A DNA stretch of 64,000 bases from Thermopolyspora flexuosa (GCF_006716785.1 NZ_VFPQ01000001.1:1054001-1118000), one strand, 5' to 3'; numbered from the stretch's first letter, positions 1 through 9,760 are shown. The notes: generated by a model from the sequence alone, not told the origin. Translations and numbers: made by a program.

Positions 1-676
1 CGTTGTGCAGGATCGCGGGAATCGTGTTGCCGTGGAACACCAGCCGCCCGGTCGCCGCGAACACCATCGTCGCCGCCCAGCTGAACATGTCGGAGGCGGG
101 CCCGATGCCCTTGCCCTCCACCTGCTCGGGCGACATGAACGAGGGCGTGCCGACCACCTGGGACACGGTGCCGGTGGTGTCGAGCACCCGGGCGATGCCG
201 AAGTCGATCACGACCGGCCCCTCCGGGCCCATGAGCACGTTGCTCGGCTTGAAGTCCTGGTGCACGATCCCGGCCCGGTGGATCGCGGAGAGCGCGGTCA
301 GCGTGGCCACGGCGAGCCGGGACAGCCCGCTGCCGGTGCGCGGCCCGTCCCGGCGGACGAGCTGCTCCAGGGACTCGCCCTCGACGTACTCGCTGACGAT
401 GTACGGCTGCTCGTAGGCGGTCACGCCGGCGTCGAGCACCCGCACGGTGCAGAACGGCGCCACCCGCTGCATGACCTCCGACTCGCGCAGGAACCGCTTG
501 CGCGCGTCGGGGTCCTGGCTGAACTCGGCGCGCAGCAGCTTGATGGCGACCCGTTGCCCGGACGGGGACCGGCCGAGCAGCACGGTGCCCTGCCCACCCT
601 CGCCGAGCAGCCCGAGCACCTCGTAGTCGCCCACGCGCTCGGGATCGCCCGGCCGGAGCGGATGGGCGCGTCCCAT
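1..676 (-). CDS. Serine/threonine protein kinase (3' end outside window)
   Basis: The N-terminal 225 residues are a Hanks-type kinase catalytic domain, cut off by the window edge. Visible are the glycine loop (GLLGEGGQGTV), the ATP lysine in VAIKLL, the catalytic loop as HQDFKPSN (normally HRDLKPxN) and the metal-binding DFG in VIDFGIAR, followed by GTPSFMSPEQ of the activation segment. Two in-frame ATGs lie close together (682 and 676). An AGGGGAGG Shine-Dalgarno ends at 683, leaving six bases before 676 and none before 682, so 676 is preferred. The kinase domain starts at once with no N-terminal extension. Actinobacterial kinases of this type often continue into a linker, a membrane helix and a sensor domain, which cannot be seen here. 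The HRD-to-HQD change keeps the catalytic Asp, so activity is still expected. Confidence 0.93.
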   Translation of the reverse strand, partial: MGRAHPLRPGDPERVGDYEVLGLLGEGGQGTVLLGRSPSGQRVAIKLLRAEFSQDPDARKRFLRESEVMQRVAPFCTVRVLDAGVTAYEQPYIVSEYVEGESLEQLVRRDGPRTGSGLSRLAVATLTALSAIHRAGIVHQDFKPSNVLMGPEGPVVIDFGIARVLDTTGTVSQVVGTPSFMSPEQVEGKGIGPASDMFSWAATMVFAATGRLVFHGNTIPAILHN

Positions 677-855
677 TCGCATCCTCCCCTAGACCGCGTT
701 CTCGCGTCATTCTGTCAGGGATCGGGGGATCCCGTGACGGTTGCGCGATCCGGATCCGGCGCGGGGAGGGGTGTCCAGGGGACCTCCAGGCGTGCCGAGT
801 ACGCTAATCAGCGCCAATTTTTGATCTTCCGTACATGCCGGGGGAGGCGCCCCGC

Positions 856-2133
856 TTGATTGCGATTCTGGCTGTTCTCATCTTTGTGGGCGCGTACATC
901 CTCATCGCGACGGAACGCATTCACCGCACCGCCGCGGCGCTCGGTGGCGCCGGTCTCATGCTGCTCATTCACGCCACCGACGCGGAGAGCGCGTTCTTCG
1001 CCGAGGAGTCGGCGATCGACTGGAACGTTATCTTCCTGCTCCTCGGCATGATGGTGATCGTCGGCGTGCTCAAGCCCACCGGCGTCTTCGAGTACCTGGC
1101 GATCTGGGCCGCCAGGCGTGCCAAGGGCCGGCCGTTCCGGCTCATGGTGCTGCTGTCGGTGATCACCGCGGTGGCCTCGGCGCTGCTCGACAACGTCACC
1201 ACGGTGCTGCTCATCGCACCGGTCACCTTCGTGGTGTGCGAGCGGCTGGCGCTGCCGGTCGCGCCGTACCTGATCGCCGAGGTGTTCGCCTCGAACATCG
1301 GCGGCACCGCCACGCTCGTCGGCGACCCGCCGAACATCATCATCGCCAGCCGGGCCGGCCTCACCTTCAACGACTTCCTCATACACCTGGCGCCGCTCGT
1401 CGTCATCCTGATGATCATCTTCATCGGGATGTGCCGGGTGATGTTCCGCCACGCGTTCCGGTACGACCCCGAGCGCGCCGCCGAGGTCATGCGGCTCGAG
1501 CCGCGGGACGCGATCCGCGACCGGCGGCTGCTCGTCCAGGGCCTCACGGTGCTCGCCCTGGTGATCGCGGCCTTCGTGCTCCACCCGGTGCTGCACTACG
1601 AGCCGTCGGTGGTCGCGCTGCTCGGCGCGGGCCTGCTCGTCGCGATCAGCAAGATCACCGCGGCGGAGGCGATCCGCGAGGTCGAGTGGCCCACGCTCGT
1701 CTTCTTCATGGGCCTGTTCGTCATGGTCGGCGCGCTGGTGAACACCGGCGTGATCGGCGCGGTCTCGCAGGCCGCCGCCGACGCCACCGAGGGGCGGCTC
1801 GGGCTCGCCGCGATGGTGCTGCTGTTCGGCTCCGGCGCGCTCTCCGCGATCGTGGACAACATCCCGTACGTCGCCACGATGAGCCCGATCGTCGCCGAGC
1901 TCGTGCCCGCGCACGGCGACGCCGGTCAGTCGCTGTGGTGGGCGCTCGCGCTCGGCGCGGACCTCGGCGGCAACGCGACCGCGATCGGGGCCTCGGCGAA
2001 CGTGGTGATCCTCGGCATCGCCGAGCGTAACAACGCGCGCATCAGCTTCTGGCAGTTCACCCGGTACGGCCTCGTCGTGGCCGCGGTGACGATCGCGGCG
2101 TGCGCGCCGTACCTGTGGCTGCGCTACCTCTAG
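856..2133 (+). CDS. ArsB/NhaD (SLC13-like) family ion transporter
   Basis: A polytopic membrane protein of about 425 residues with a hydrophobic start (IAILAVLIFVGAYILIATE) and roughly ten to twelve membrane segments. It carries the family signatures: an internal loop with GGTATLVGDPPNIIIA, and a related element in the second half (DLGGNATAIGASANVVI). This two-halved architecture is typical of the ion transporter superfamily that includes ArsB, NhaD and citrate transporters; the substrate cannot be told from sequence. The frame is open from ATG 835, but GGGGGAGG at 840-847 sits eight bases before TTG 856, so TTG 856 is the better start. It is divergent from the kinase and convergent with the acetyltransferase; no partner genes hint at arsenic or sodium specificity. 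Confidence 0.9.
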   Translation: MIAILAVLIFVGAYILIATERIHRTAAALGGAGLMLLIHATDAESAFFAEESAIDWNVIFLLLGMMVIVGVLKPTGVFEYLAIWAARRAKGRPFRLMVLLSVITAVASALLDNVTTVLLIAPVTFVVCERLALPVAPYLIAEVFASNIGGTATLVGDPPNIIIASRAGLTFNDFLIHLAPLVVILMIIFIGMCRVMFRHAFRYDPERAAEVMRLEPRDAIRDRRLLVQGLTVLALVIAAFVLHPVLHYEPSVVALLGAGLLVAISKITAAEAIREVEWPTLVFFMGLFVMVGALVNTGVIGAVSQAAADATEGRLGLAAMVLLFGSGALSAIVDNIPYVATMSPIVAELVPAHGDAGQSLWWALALGADLGGNATAIGASANVVILGIAERNNARISFWQFTRYGLVVAAVTIAACAPYLWLRYL

Positions 2134-2147
2134 CGCGCCGGCGCCGA

Positions 2148-2597
2148 TCAGGCCGGGGCCGGGCGGAACATCGGCACGTGGGGGATGCCCTCGTCGAGGT
2201 ACTCCTCACCCGCGACGCGGTAGCCGAACCGCGCGTAGAAGCCGGCGACCGGGGTCTGCGCGTCGAGCCGCGACGGCCGGTCGCGGACCACGCGCAGCGC
2301 GGCGGCCATGAGCGCGGCGGCCAGGCCCCGGCCGCGGGCGTGCGGCGCGGTCACCACCCGGCCGATCCGGGCGGCGCCGTCCGGCTCGCGCAGCACGCGC
2401 AGGTACGCCAGCGGCGCGCCGTCGTCGCCCTCGATCCACAGGTGGCGGGTCTCCGGTTCGAGGTCCCTGCCGTCCAGCTCCGGGTAGGCGCACCTCTGCT
2501 CGACCACGAACACGTCCACGCGCAGCCGCAGCAGGCCGTACAGGGTGGGGGCGTCGAGCTCGGCGAAGGACGCCACCCGGACGGTTGGCTCGTTCAC
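2148..2597 (-). CDS. GNAT N-acetyltransferase, ElaA type
   Basis: A 149-residue single-domain acetyltransferase. The order of conserved blocks matches the ElaA subgroup: LYGLLRLRVDVFVVEQRCAY near the N terminus, then HLWIEGDDGAPLAYLRVL, and the acetyl-CoA loop around residues 85-100 (VVTAPHARGRGLAAALM, the RxxGxG/A motif), ending with FYARFGYRVAGEEYLDEGIPH. The substrate of ElaA-like enzymes is not firmly known. The start is GTG 2597 with only a weak ribosome site. It converges on the ion transporter with a 14-base gap and lies downstream of the 48-residue small protein on the same strand, separated by 65 bases. Confidence 0.9.
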   Translation of the reverse strand: MNEPTVRVASFAELDAPTLYGLLRLRVDVFVVEQRCAYPELDGRDLEPETRHLWIEGDDGAPLAYLRVLREPDGAARIGRVVTAPHARGRGLAAALMAAALRVVRDRPSRLDAQTPVAGFYARFGYRVAGEEYLDEGIPHVPMFRPAPA

Positions 2598-2662
2598 CCG
2601 CCGAATGGTACGGCGGACACGCGGCGCGTCGTCGCGTGGGCGCCGCGTGCCGCCCGGTCGGG

Positions 2663-2809
2663 CTAGCGGTGGCTGCGGAAGCGGTCGAACAGGCGCTTGG
2701 CCTTCGTGCGGGTCTGCGGGTCACGCGCCATGCGCTTGGCATCCTCGGTGCGTTCCCGGCCCTGCGGGCTCTGCATCCACTGCTTGACCCGGTCCATCAG
2801 CTTGGCCAT
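2663..2809 (-). CDS. Small basic protein, 48 residues, unknown function
   Basis: A short gene starting at ATG 2809 with a near-perfect Shine-Dalgarno, GGAAGGAGG at 2816-2824, six bases upstream. The protein begins MAKLMDRVKQWMQSPQG and ends RLFDRFRSHR; it is rich in Lys and Arg, has no Cys or membrane segment, and looks like two amphipathic helices. I do not recognise a named family; small basic proteins of this style are common in actinomycete genomes. It is divergent from tex. The excellent ribosome site and normal codon use are the main evidence that it is real. Confidence 0.7.
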   Translation of the reverse strand: MAKLMDRVKQWMQSPQGRERTEDAKRMARDPQTRTKAKRLFDRFRSHR

Positions 2810-2958
2810 GACGTCCCTCCTTCCAGGGTGCTCCTCCGCTACCCGTTTCCGGGTGATTCATCCCGGGGTGGGCGCGGCGATCCGCGGTCGTGGCACCGGC
2901 CGGGCCCGGCAGCGGGCAGAATCTATTGCCGAACCGACGGGGAAGGCGGATCAGGAAC

Positions 2959-5385
2959 GTGACGACGTCCACACAGGACACGCCCGCGCAGGCGGTGTCC
3001 GCTCCGCAGGCGGCGATCCACCGGCGCATCGCCGAGGAGCTGGGGGTACGCGAGGGGCAGGTGCGGGCGGCGGTCGAGCTGCTCGACGGCGGGGCGACCG
3101 TCCCCTTCATCGCCCGCTACCGCAAGGAGGCGACCGGAGGGCTCGACGACACCCAGCTGCGCACCCTCCAGGAGCGGCTGCGCTACCTGCGCGAGCTGGA
3201 GGAACGGCGGGCGGCGATCCTGGAGTCGATCCGCTCCCAGGGCAAGCTCGACGCCGAGCTCGAGGCCCGCATCCTCGCCGCCGACTCCAAGGCGCGGCTG
3301 GAGGACATCTACCTGCCGTACAAGCCGAAGCGGCGCACCAAGGCGCAGATCGCCCGGGAGGCCGGGCTGGAGCCGCTCGCCGACGCGCTGCTCGCCGACC
3401 CGAGCCTCGAGCCGCAGGCCGCGGCCGAGCCGTACGTGGACCCGGACAAGGGCGTGGCCGACGCCGCGGCGGCGCTGGAGGGGGCGCGGGCGATCCTCGT
3501 GGAGCGGTTCGCCGAGCACGCCGACCTCATCGGCGAGCTGCGCGAGCGCATGTGGACCCGCGGGCGGCTGGTGGCGAAGGTCCGTGAGGAGAAGCGCGAG
3601 TCGGGGGCGAAGTTCGCCGACTACTTCGACTTCGCCGAGCCGTTCACCTCGCTGCCCTCGCACCGCATCCTCGCGCTGTTCCGCGGCGAGAAGGAGGAGG
3701 TGCTCACCCTCACCCTCGAGCCCGAGCCGGAGGAGACCGACCAGCCGGGGCCGAGCGGGTACGAGGTGCGCATCGCCGAGACCTTCGGCATCGCCGACCG
3801 GGGGCGGCCCGCGGACCGCTGGCTGCTCGACACCGTGCGCTGGGCCTGGCGTACCCGGATCCTCGTCCACCTCGGCATCGACCTGCGCGCCCGGCTGTGG
3901 CAGCAGGCCGAGGACGAGGCGGTGCGGGTGTTCGCCGCCAACCTGCGCGACCTGCTGCTCGCCGCGCCCGCCGGCCCGCGGCCCACGATGGGGCTCGACC
4001 CGGGCCTGCGCACCGGCGTGAAGGTCGCGGTGGTGGACGGCACCGGCAAGGTGGTGGACACCGCCACGATCTACCCGCACGAGCCGCAGCGGCGGTGGGA
4101 GGAGTCGCTGCAGGTGCTCGCCCACCTCGCCACCAAGCACAACGTCGAGCTGGTGGCGATCGGGAACGGCACGGCGTCCCGGGAGACCGACCGGCTCGCG
4201 GCCGAGCTGGTCAAGCGGCTGCCGCAGCTGACCAAGGTGATGGTCTCCGAGGCGGGCGCGTCGGTGTACTCGGCCTCCGCGTACGCCGCCAAGGAGCTGC
4301 CCGACCTGGATGTGTCGCTGCGCGGCGCGGTGTCGATCGCGCGGCGGCTGCAGGACCCGCTCGCCGAGCTCGTCAAGATCGACCCCAAGTCGATCGGGGT
4401 GGGCCAGTACCAGCACGACGTCTCCGAGACCAAGCTGTCCCGCTCGCTCGACGCCGTGGTGGAGGACTGTGTGAACGGCGTCGGCGTGGACGTGAACACC
4501 GCGTCGGTGCCGCTGCTCACCCGGGTGTCCGGCATCGGGGCGAGCCTCGCCGAGAGCATCGTCGCCCACCGGGACGCCAACGGGCCGTTCCGGTCCCGCA
4601 AGGAGCTGCTCAAGGTGCCGCGGCTCGGGCCGAAGGCGTTCGAGCAGTGCGCCGGGTTCCTGCGCATCCGCGACGGTGACGACCCGCTCGACGCCTCGGC
4701 CGTGCACCCCGAGGCGTACCCGGTGGTGCGGCGCATCCTCGACGCGACCGGGACCGGGATCAAGGAGCTGATCGGCAACACCGCCAGGCTGCGCACGCTG
4801 CGGCCCGAGGACTTCGTCGACGACACGTTCGGCCTGCCCACGGTCACCGACATCCTCGCCGAGCTGGAGAAGCCCGGCCGCGACCCGCGGCCGGAGTTCC
4901 GCACCGCGTCCTTCAAGGAGGGCGTGGAGGAGCTCACCGACCTCAAGCCCGGCATGATCCTCGAGGGCGTGGTGACGAACGTCGCCAACTTCGGCGCGTT
5001 CGTCGACATCGGCGTGCACCAGGACGGCCTGGTGCACGTGTCGGCGATGTCGTACGACTTCGTCAAGGATCCGCGGGACGTGGTGAAGCCCGGAGACATC
5101 GTCCGGGTGAAGGTGCTCGACGTGGACCTGGCGCGCAAGCGCATCTCGCTCACCCTGCGGCTCGACGACGAGGCCGAGGCCGCCTCGCGCGAGCGGCGGC
5201 AGGGCGGCTCCGGCGGCGGCCGGGACGGCGGGCGGCAGGGCGGCCGCCGCCAGGACGGGCGCCGGGGCCAGGACCGGGGGCGCGGGCGGAACGCCCCGCA
5301 GCCCGGCGGGGCCCTCGCCGAGGCGCTGCGCAAGGCCGGCCTCGACAAGGGCCTCGACGCGCTGCGCGACCGGGGCCGGCGCTAG
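2959..5385 (+). CDS. tex: Tex family RNA-binding transcription accessory protein
   Basis: An 808-residue protein with the full Tex/YhgF architecture: helical N-terminal region beginning [16 protein letters not shown], an RNase H-like YqgF domain ([20 protein letters not shown]), a pair of helix-hairpin-helix elements ([17 protein letters not shown] and [16 protein letters not shown]) and a C-terminal S1 domain ([18 protein letters not shown], then [12 protein letters not shown]). Tex proteins bind nucleic acid and act in transcription-related processes in the cytoplasm. After the S1 domain comes a Gly/Arg-rich tail of about 45 residues ([15 protein letters not shown] style) and a short helical end, an extension common in actinobacteria. 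GTG 2959 is chosen because the family homology starts about 20 residues later and the upstream open frame looks non-coding. Confidence 0.95.
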   Translation: MTTSTQDTPAQAVSAPQAAIHRRIAEELGVREGQVRAAVELLDGGATVPFIARYRKEATGGLDDTQLRTLQERLRYLRELEERRAAILESIRSQGKLDAELEARILAADSKARLEDIYLPYKPKRRTKAQIAREAGLEPLADALLADPSLEPQAAAEPYVDPDKGVADAAAALEGARAILVERFAEHADLIGELRERMWTRGRLVAKVREEKRESGAKFADYFDFAEPFTSLPSHRILALFRGEKEEVLTLTLEPEPEETDQPGPSGYEVRIAETFGIADRGRPADRWLLDTVRWAWRTRILVHLGIDLRARLWQQAEDEAVRVFAANLRDLLLAAPAGPRPTMGLDPGLRTGVKVAVVDGTGKVVDTATIYPHEPQRRWEESLQVLAHLATKHNVELVAIGNGTASRETDRLAAELVKRLPQLTKVMVSEAGASVYSASAYAAKELPDLDVSLRGAVSIARRLQDPLAELVKIDPKSIGVGQYQHDVSETKLSRSLDAVVEDCVNGVGVDVNTASVPLLTRVSGIGASLAESIVAHRDANGPFRSRKELLKVPRLGPKAFEQCAGFLRIRDGDDPLDASAVHPEAYPVVRRILDATGTGIKELIGNTARLRTLRPEDFVDDTFGLPTVTDILAELEKPGRDPRPEFRTASFKEGVEELTDLKPGMILEGVVTNVANFGAFVDIGVHQDGLVHVSAMSYDFVKDPRDVVKPGDIVRVKVLDVDLARKRISLTLRLDDEAEAASRERRQGGSGGGRDGGRQGGRRQDGRRGQDRGRGRNAPQPGGALAEALRKAGLDKGLDALRDRGRR

Positions 5386-5411
5386 CCGTACCCCCTCCTC
5401 GCCCGCGCGGG

Positions 5412-6611
5412 TCAGCGGAAGGCGGAGATGCCGGTGACCGTGCGGGCGAGGGTGAGGGCGTGCACGTCCTCGGTGCCCTCGTAGGTGGACACGGTCTCCA
5501 GGTTCACCATGTGCCGCATCACCGGGTACTCGAGGGTGATGCCGTTCGCGCCGTGGATCGCGCGGGCCGTCGCCGCCACGCGCTGGGCCGCGCGCACGTT
5601 GGCGAACTTGCCGAAGCTGATGTGCGAGTGGTGGGCGAGGCCCGCGTCCTTGAGGCGGCCGATCTGGTACGCGGTGAGCAGCGCCTGGTTCACGTCGACG
5701 AGCATGTCGGCGATCTTGCGCTGGGTGAGCTGGAAGGACGCGATCGGACGGTCGAACTGCACCCGGGTGCCCGCGTACTCGAGCGCGGCCTCCAGGCAGG
5801 CCCGGGCCGCCCCGGCCACGCCCCACACGATGCCGTACCGCGCCTCGGACAGGCACGACAGCGGGGCCTTGAGCCCCTCGGCGCCCGGCAGGATCGCGTC
5901 GGCGGGCAGGCGGACGCCGTCGAGCACGAGCTCGGAGGTGATCGACGCGCGCAGCGAGAGCTTCTTGTGGATGACCGGTGCGGAGAAGCCCGGGGTGTCG
6001 GTGGGCACGAGGAAGCCGCGGATGCCCTCGTCGGTGCGGGCCCACACGATCGCCACGTCGGCGATCGAGCCGTTGGTGATCCACATCTTGGTGCCGTCGA
6101 GCACCCAGTCGGAGCCGTCGCGGCGGGCCCGGGTGCGCATCGAGCCCGGGTCGCTGCCCGCGTCCGGCTCGGTGAGGCCGAAGCAGCCGAGCACCTCGCC
6201 GGCCGCCATGCGCGGCAGCCACTGCTGCTTCTGCTCCTCGCTGCCGAAGCGGTGGATCGCGGTCATCGCCAGCGAGCCCTGCACCGAGACGAAGCTGCGC
6301 AGGCCGCTGTCGATCGCCTCCAGCTCGCGGCAGGCCAGGCCGTACGACACCGCGTTCGTGCCGGCGCAGCCGTACCCGGACAGATGCATGCCGAACACGC
6401 CGAGCCGGCCGAACGCCTTGGCGAGGTTACGCGGGTCGGGGATCGTGCCCGCCTCGAACCACTCGGCGACGTGCGGCAGCAGCTCGGCCCGGCCGAAGTC
6501 GCGTACCGCGTCGCGGATCGCGCGCTCCTCCTCCGACAGCCCGCGGTCCACGCCGAGGAAGTCGGCGGCGTCGGGCGTTGTGGGGCGGGCACCGTTACCG
6601 GCATCACTCAT
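5412..6611 (-). CDS. Acyl-CoA dehydrogenase, glutaryl-CoA dehydrogenase type
   Basis: A 399-residue flavoprotein. The mid-region FAD/substrate block is clear (GCFGLTEPDAGSDPGSMRT, then WVLDGTKMWITNGS), as is the C-terminal block with YEGTEDVHALTLARTVTGI. The Glu in YEGT is the catalytic base position of glutaryl-CoA dehydrogenases, which oxidise and decarboxylate glutaryl-CoA to crotonyl-CoA in lysine and tryptophan breakdown. An annotation limited to 'acyl-CoA dehydrogenase' would also be defensible. ATG 6611 has AGGAGGT six to seven bases upstream, so the longer upstream open frame is rejected. The gene stands alone, converging on tex. The lysine 6-aminotransferase gene at 39 kb belongs to another lysine route, so a pathway link is only a thought. 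Confidence 0.9.
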   Translation of the reverse strand: MSDAGNGARPTTPDAADFLGVDRGLSEEERAIRDAVRDFGRAELLPHVAEWFEAGTIPDPRNLAKAFGRLGVFGMHLSGYGCAGTNAVSYGLACRELEAIDSGLRSFVSVQGSLAMTAIHRFGSEEQKQQWLPRMAAGEVLGCFGLTEPDAGSDPGSMRTRARRDGSDWVLDGTKMWITNGSIADVAIVWARTDEGIRGFLVPTDTPGFSAPVIHKKLSLRASITSELVLDGVRLPADAILPGAEGLKAPLSCLSEARYGIVWGVAGAARACLEAALEYAGTRVQFDRPIASFQLTQRKIADMLVDVNQALLTAYQIGRLKDAGLAHHSHISFGKFANVRAAQRVAATARAIHGANGITLEYPVMRHMVNLETVSTYEGTEDVHALTLARTVTGISAFR

Positions 6612-7011
6612 GATCGCACCTCCTGCTGCGGCATTCCCCGCCCGGCCGGAATCCATGAGCGACCGGGGTGGGAGGTCACGCCCACCCACCCTGCCCGATC
6701 GACGGCCCCCGCCCGCACGGGTGCTGATGCGCCCAGTATGTCCGGTACCTGCCCCGGTGGCGGTAATCGGGACGTTGTGCGCCGGCGGGAGGATCTGTGG
6801 CCGGGATTTCAAATCAACGCATCTTATTCGCCGGAAATAGCGATACAAACGTCATTTTTTGATGAAGTGTTGTCTTGACTGGCGATCAGTAAGCTGATGC
6901 ACGCATGATCGTGAAGTGGCCGCGGGTCGCCGCGACCCCCGGTCATCGGCTCCGCGCGTGGGGCGACCGAAAGCCAGGTGGAACGGCCCAGACTCATCCC
7001 GGGAGACGACT
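6612..7011. other. Divergent intergenic region with AT-rich core
   Basis: About 400 bases separate the acyl-CoA dehydrogenase and surface-protein starts. The stretch 6795-6910 is much more A/T-rich than its surroundings and contains TTGACT at 6875-6880, a plausible -35 element for the rightward genes, but no convincing -10 element at standard spacing. I see no small gene or RNA here. Confidence 0.4.
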
Positions 7012-8433
7012 GTGAAGGTAGGGCTGAGGCCGGCGGTGACGGCGTGCGCCGGAGCCGTCGCACTCGCCGGTGCCGGAACCACGCTCTTCGCCGGATACGC
7101 GGCCGGGCACGCGCAGGCCGAGGACCAGGCGGTGGGCGTGCCGTACACGTGCGTGGACGCCGCCGCGGGCACCCCGACGAGCACGGGGACCGGCGAGGCC
7201 CCGGAGGCCCCCGCCGAGGGCTCCGGCCCGCAGACGTCCACTGCGTCGCCCACTCCGGTGACGCGTACCTTCCAGGTCACCCTGGTGGGGCCGACCAGCG
7301 CGGTCACCGCCGGGCAGGGGTTCGAGCTGACCTGGCGCGTCGATCCCGGCGAGACGCCCGTGGCGCTCCAGGAGACGATCGACCCCGGCGTACTGACAAT
7401 GCGTGGCAACCTCCGCTGGGTGGAGCTTCCTCCGGCCACCGAGACCCCGACGCCCACTCCGGCCACCACATCTCCGTCGCCCACCTCCACGGACGGGCAG
7501 AGCTCGACTCCCACCGATCAGCAGAGCCCGTCCCCGCAGCAGTCGGAGACCCCCACGCCGACCCCGCATACCCCCACGGCGACCCGAACGCTGTCCGCGT
7601 CCGGATCGACCACCGGGCCACTGCCCGCGTCGAGCCCGCTGTCGCCGCCGCCCATGACCGCGCAGGCCACCCCCACGGCCGCGATGATCCTCGAGCTTCA
7701 GGCCGACGACTTCACCCTCGAGGCCTCACCCTCCCCGTCGCCGACGGACACCGGCTCGTCCACACCCGGCGTCGGGCAGAGCACCGACGGCTCCGGGACC
7801 GACGCGAACGGCACGGCCGGCAATGAGTCCGGTCCGGCGGGGAGCGAGAACGCCACCGCCGCGAGCGGCCCAAGCGACACCACCACAAGCCCCGGCTCCG
7901 GCGAGAACACCGCCGGTGGAAACGGAGACGCCACCGGCCAGAGCGAGACACCGGCCACGCCCGACCTGATCATCCCGGTGCACGACGGCATCGCCCGTCT
8001 CGCCTGCACGCCCGCCACGTCGGCGACCCCGGCCGCGATCCGCATCACCGTCGTGGCCTCGTCCCCGAGCACCTCTTCGCCCCCCGGCGACGACTCGCCG
8101 AGCCCGACGAGTCCGACGCCCACGGACAGCACGCCCGCGCCGACCGACTCGTCCACGTCACCGACACCGACCGGCACCTTCACGCGCACCCACTACGCGA
8201 CGGTCACGGTGCCCGCGTCACCCCGGCCCACCCGCACCGAGTACGTCACCGAGACCGCGCAGGTCCAGGTCACCCCGAAGGGCTGGGCCCGCACCGGGGC
8301 CGCCACCGACCAGGGCCCCGCCGCCGGCCTGCTGATCCTCGGGGGAGCCGCGTTGCTGCTCGGCTCCGCGGCGGCCGGTGCGTACCTGCGCGGCCGCGCG
8401 TCCGCCCACGGCGGTGGGAGCCGTGACCGCTGA
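7012..8433 (+). CDS. Secreted cell-wall protein with C-terminal sortase signal
   Basis: A 473-residue protein. It has a signal peptide (MKVGLRPAVTACAGAV ending near HAQA), an extracellular part that includes a region like a small beta domain (FQVTLVGPTSAVTAGQGFELTW), and very long Ser/Thr/Pro linkers that probably span the wall. The end has sortase-substrate layout: GWARTG, then a hydrophobic segment (LLILGGAALLLGSAAAGAYL) and a basic tail (RGRASAHGGG). The likely sorting motif is WARTG, unlike canonical LPxTG and only partly like the LAxTG motif of actinomycete class E substrates. GTG 7012 has GGGAG six bases upstream. The stop overlaps the sortase start by 11 bases, so the two are translationally coupled and the sortase probably anchors this protein. 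Confidence 0.8.
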   Translation: MKVGLRPAVTACAGAVALAGAGTTLFAGYAAGHAQAEDQAVGVPYTCVDAAAGTPTSTGTGEAPEAPAEGSGPQTSTASPTPVTRTFQVTLVGPTSAVTAGQGFELTWRVDPGETPVALQETIDPGVLTMRGNLRWVELPPATETPTPTPATTSPSPTSTDGQSSTPTDQQSPSPQQSETPTPTPHTPTATRTLSASGSTTGPLPASSPLSPPPMTAQATPTAAMILELQADDFTLEASPSPSPTDTGSSTPGVGQSTDGSGTDANGTAGNESGPAGSENATAASGPSDTTTSPGSGENTAGGNGDATGQSETPATPDLIIPVHDGIARLACTPATSATPAAIRITVVASSPSTSSPPGDDSPSPTSPTPTDSTPAPTDSSTSPTPTGTFTRTHYATVTVPASPRPTRTEYVTETAQVQVTPKGWARTGAATDQGPAAGLLILGGAALLLGSAAAGAYLRGRASAHGGGSRDR

Positions 8434-9118
8434 GCCCCGCGGCCACGGCCGCATCCTCGCCGTGGCCCTGGCACTCGCCGCCCTGATCGGCGTCGGCGCG
8501 ATCACCGCGGGCCTCGTCCTGCTTCTGGACCCCGGCACCCCCGAGGTGATCGGCCCCGCCGACGACACCAGCGCGGCCGACACCACCGACACCGCCGACA
8601 TCGCCGAGCCGGGCTCCGGTGCCGGCCGGGCCTCCGCCGAAGCCGCCCCGCTCACCCTGCCCAAGTCCCCACCGAAGCGGGTACGCATCCCCAAGATCAA
8701 GGTGGACGCCCCGGTCCGCTCCCTCGGCCTCGACAAGGACGGCTGGCTAGAGGTCCCCCCACTCAACCGCCCCAACCTGACCGGCTGGTACCGCCTCGGC
8801 CCCACCCCCGGCCAGCTCGGCCCCGCCGTCATCGTCGGCCACGTCAACAGCAAGGCCGGCCCCGCCGTCTTCGCCCGCCTCCACACCCTCGCCAAGGGCG
8901 ACACCGTCGAGGTCAAACGCGAGGACGGCCGCGTCGCCGTCTTCCGCGTCGACGAGGTCCAGCGCGTCGACAAACACGCCTTCCCCACCGCCCGCGTCTA
9001 CGGCAACCTGCCCCACGCCGGCCTCCGCCTGATCACCTGCGGCGGCGCCTTCGACCCCAAATCCGGCACCTACGAGGACAACATCATCGTCTACGCCACC
9101 CTGACCGACGTCCGCTGA
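8423..9118 (+). CDS. Class F sortase
   Basis: A 231-residue membrane-anchored transpeptidase: N-terminal helix at residues 11-35, an Ala/Asp linker, then the sortase beta barrel. The family signatures are visible: RVRIPKIKVDAPV, the catalytic His in AVIVGHVNS (residue 140) and the catalytic Cys in LRLITCGGAFD (residue 206). In the last strand, GTYEDNIIVYA, I do not see the Arg expected shortly before it; Glu occupies that place, so the third catalytic residue needs an alignment. It acts outside the membrane, cutting the sorting motif of surface proteins and linking them to peptidoglycan. GTG 8423 lies inside the end of the substrate gene, with GGTGG/GGGAG just upstream. Confidence 0.9.
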   Translation: MTAEPRGHGRILAVALALAALIGVGAITAGLVLLLDPGTPEVIGPADDTSAADTTDTADIAEPGSGAGRASAEAAPLTLPKSPPKRVRIPKIKVDAPVRSLGLDKDGWLEVPPLNRPNLTGWYRLGPTPGQLGPAVIVGHVNSKAGPAVFARLHTLAKGDTVEVKREDGRVAVFRVDEVQRVDKHAFPTARVYGNLPHAGLRLITCGGAFDPKSGTYEDNIIVYATLTDVR

Positions 9119-9265
9119 CGCCGCGGCCACTTGGCCGGACCGCGTCCCCTGCTTTCCTCCCTCTCTCGGGCCGAAGCAGTACGGCCTGCCATCGTGCCAT
9201 CGCATGCCGACACGAGAAGATCAGCGCTAGTCCGAGCGAGCGGCGGCGAGGCATAGGGTGAAGCC

Positions 9266-9760
9266 ATGCACCGGATTCTGGTCAGCGCCTGCCTGCTGGG
9301 ACGGCCGGTCCGCTTCGACGGCCGGGCGAAGACCAGCGACGATGAGCTCCTCGCCCGCTGGCGAGCGGAAGGGCGGCTGGTTCCGTTCTGTCCCGAGGTG
9401 GAGGGCGGCCTGCCGGTGCCCCGACCCCCGGCCGAGATCGAAGGTGGCGCCGGCGGCACCGCCGTGCTCGCCGGTGAGGCCCGTGTGCTCACCGCCGACG
9501 GAACCGACGTCACCGCGGCCTTCCTCGCCGGTGCCCACGCCGCGCTGAAGGCCGCGCAGGAGAACGACATCCGCATCGCGATCCTGAAGGAAGGCAGCCC
9601 ATCCTGCGGCAGCCTGCGCATCTATGACGGCCGCTTCCGAGGCGTCTCCGTGTCGGGCAGTGGCGTGACCACCGCGCTGCTGGAGTCCCACGGCATCACC
9701 GTCTACGGAGAAGACCGCATAAGCGATGCCGCGCGGCACCTGGAACGGCTTGAGGGCTGA
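9266..9760 (+). CDS. DUF523 family protein
   Basis: A 164-residue cytoplasmic protein with the DUF523 layout: MHRILVSACLLGRPVRFDG at the start, CPEVEGGLPVPRPPAEI, and the later conserved block LKEGSPSCGSLRIYDG with GVTTALLESHGI. The conserved Cys residues (SACLLG, FCPEV, SPSCGS) suggest metal or thiol chemistry, but no activity is established for the family. ATG 9266 has AGGGTGA six bases upstream. It is a single gene, convergent with the WD40 array, and its base composition is like its neighbours. Confidence 0.9.
   Translation: MHRILVSACLLGRPVRFDGRAKTSDDELLARWRAEGRLVPFCPEVEGGLPVPRPPAEIEGGAGGTAVLAGEARVLTADGTDVTAAFLAGAHAALKAAQENDIRIAILKEGSPSCGSLRIYDGRFRGVSVSGSGVTTALLESHGITVYGEDRISDAARHLERLEG

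Noticed and set aside
2923-6222. 1099-codon minus-strand frame across tex
   Set aside because: His/Arg/Gly/Leu-rich translation typical of the shadow of high-G+C genes; tex and the acyl-CoA dehydrogenase explain this DNA.
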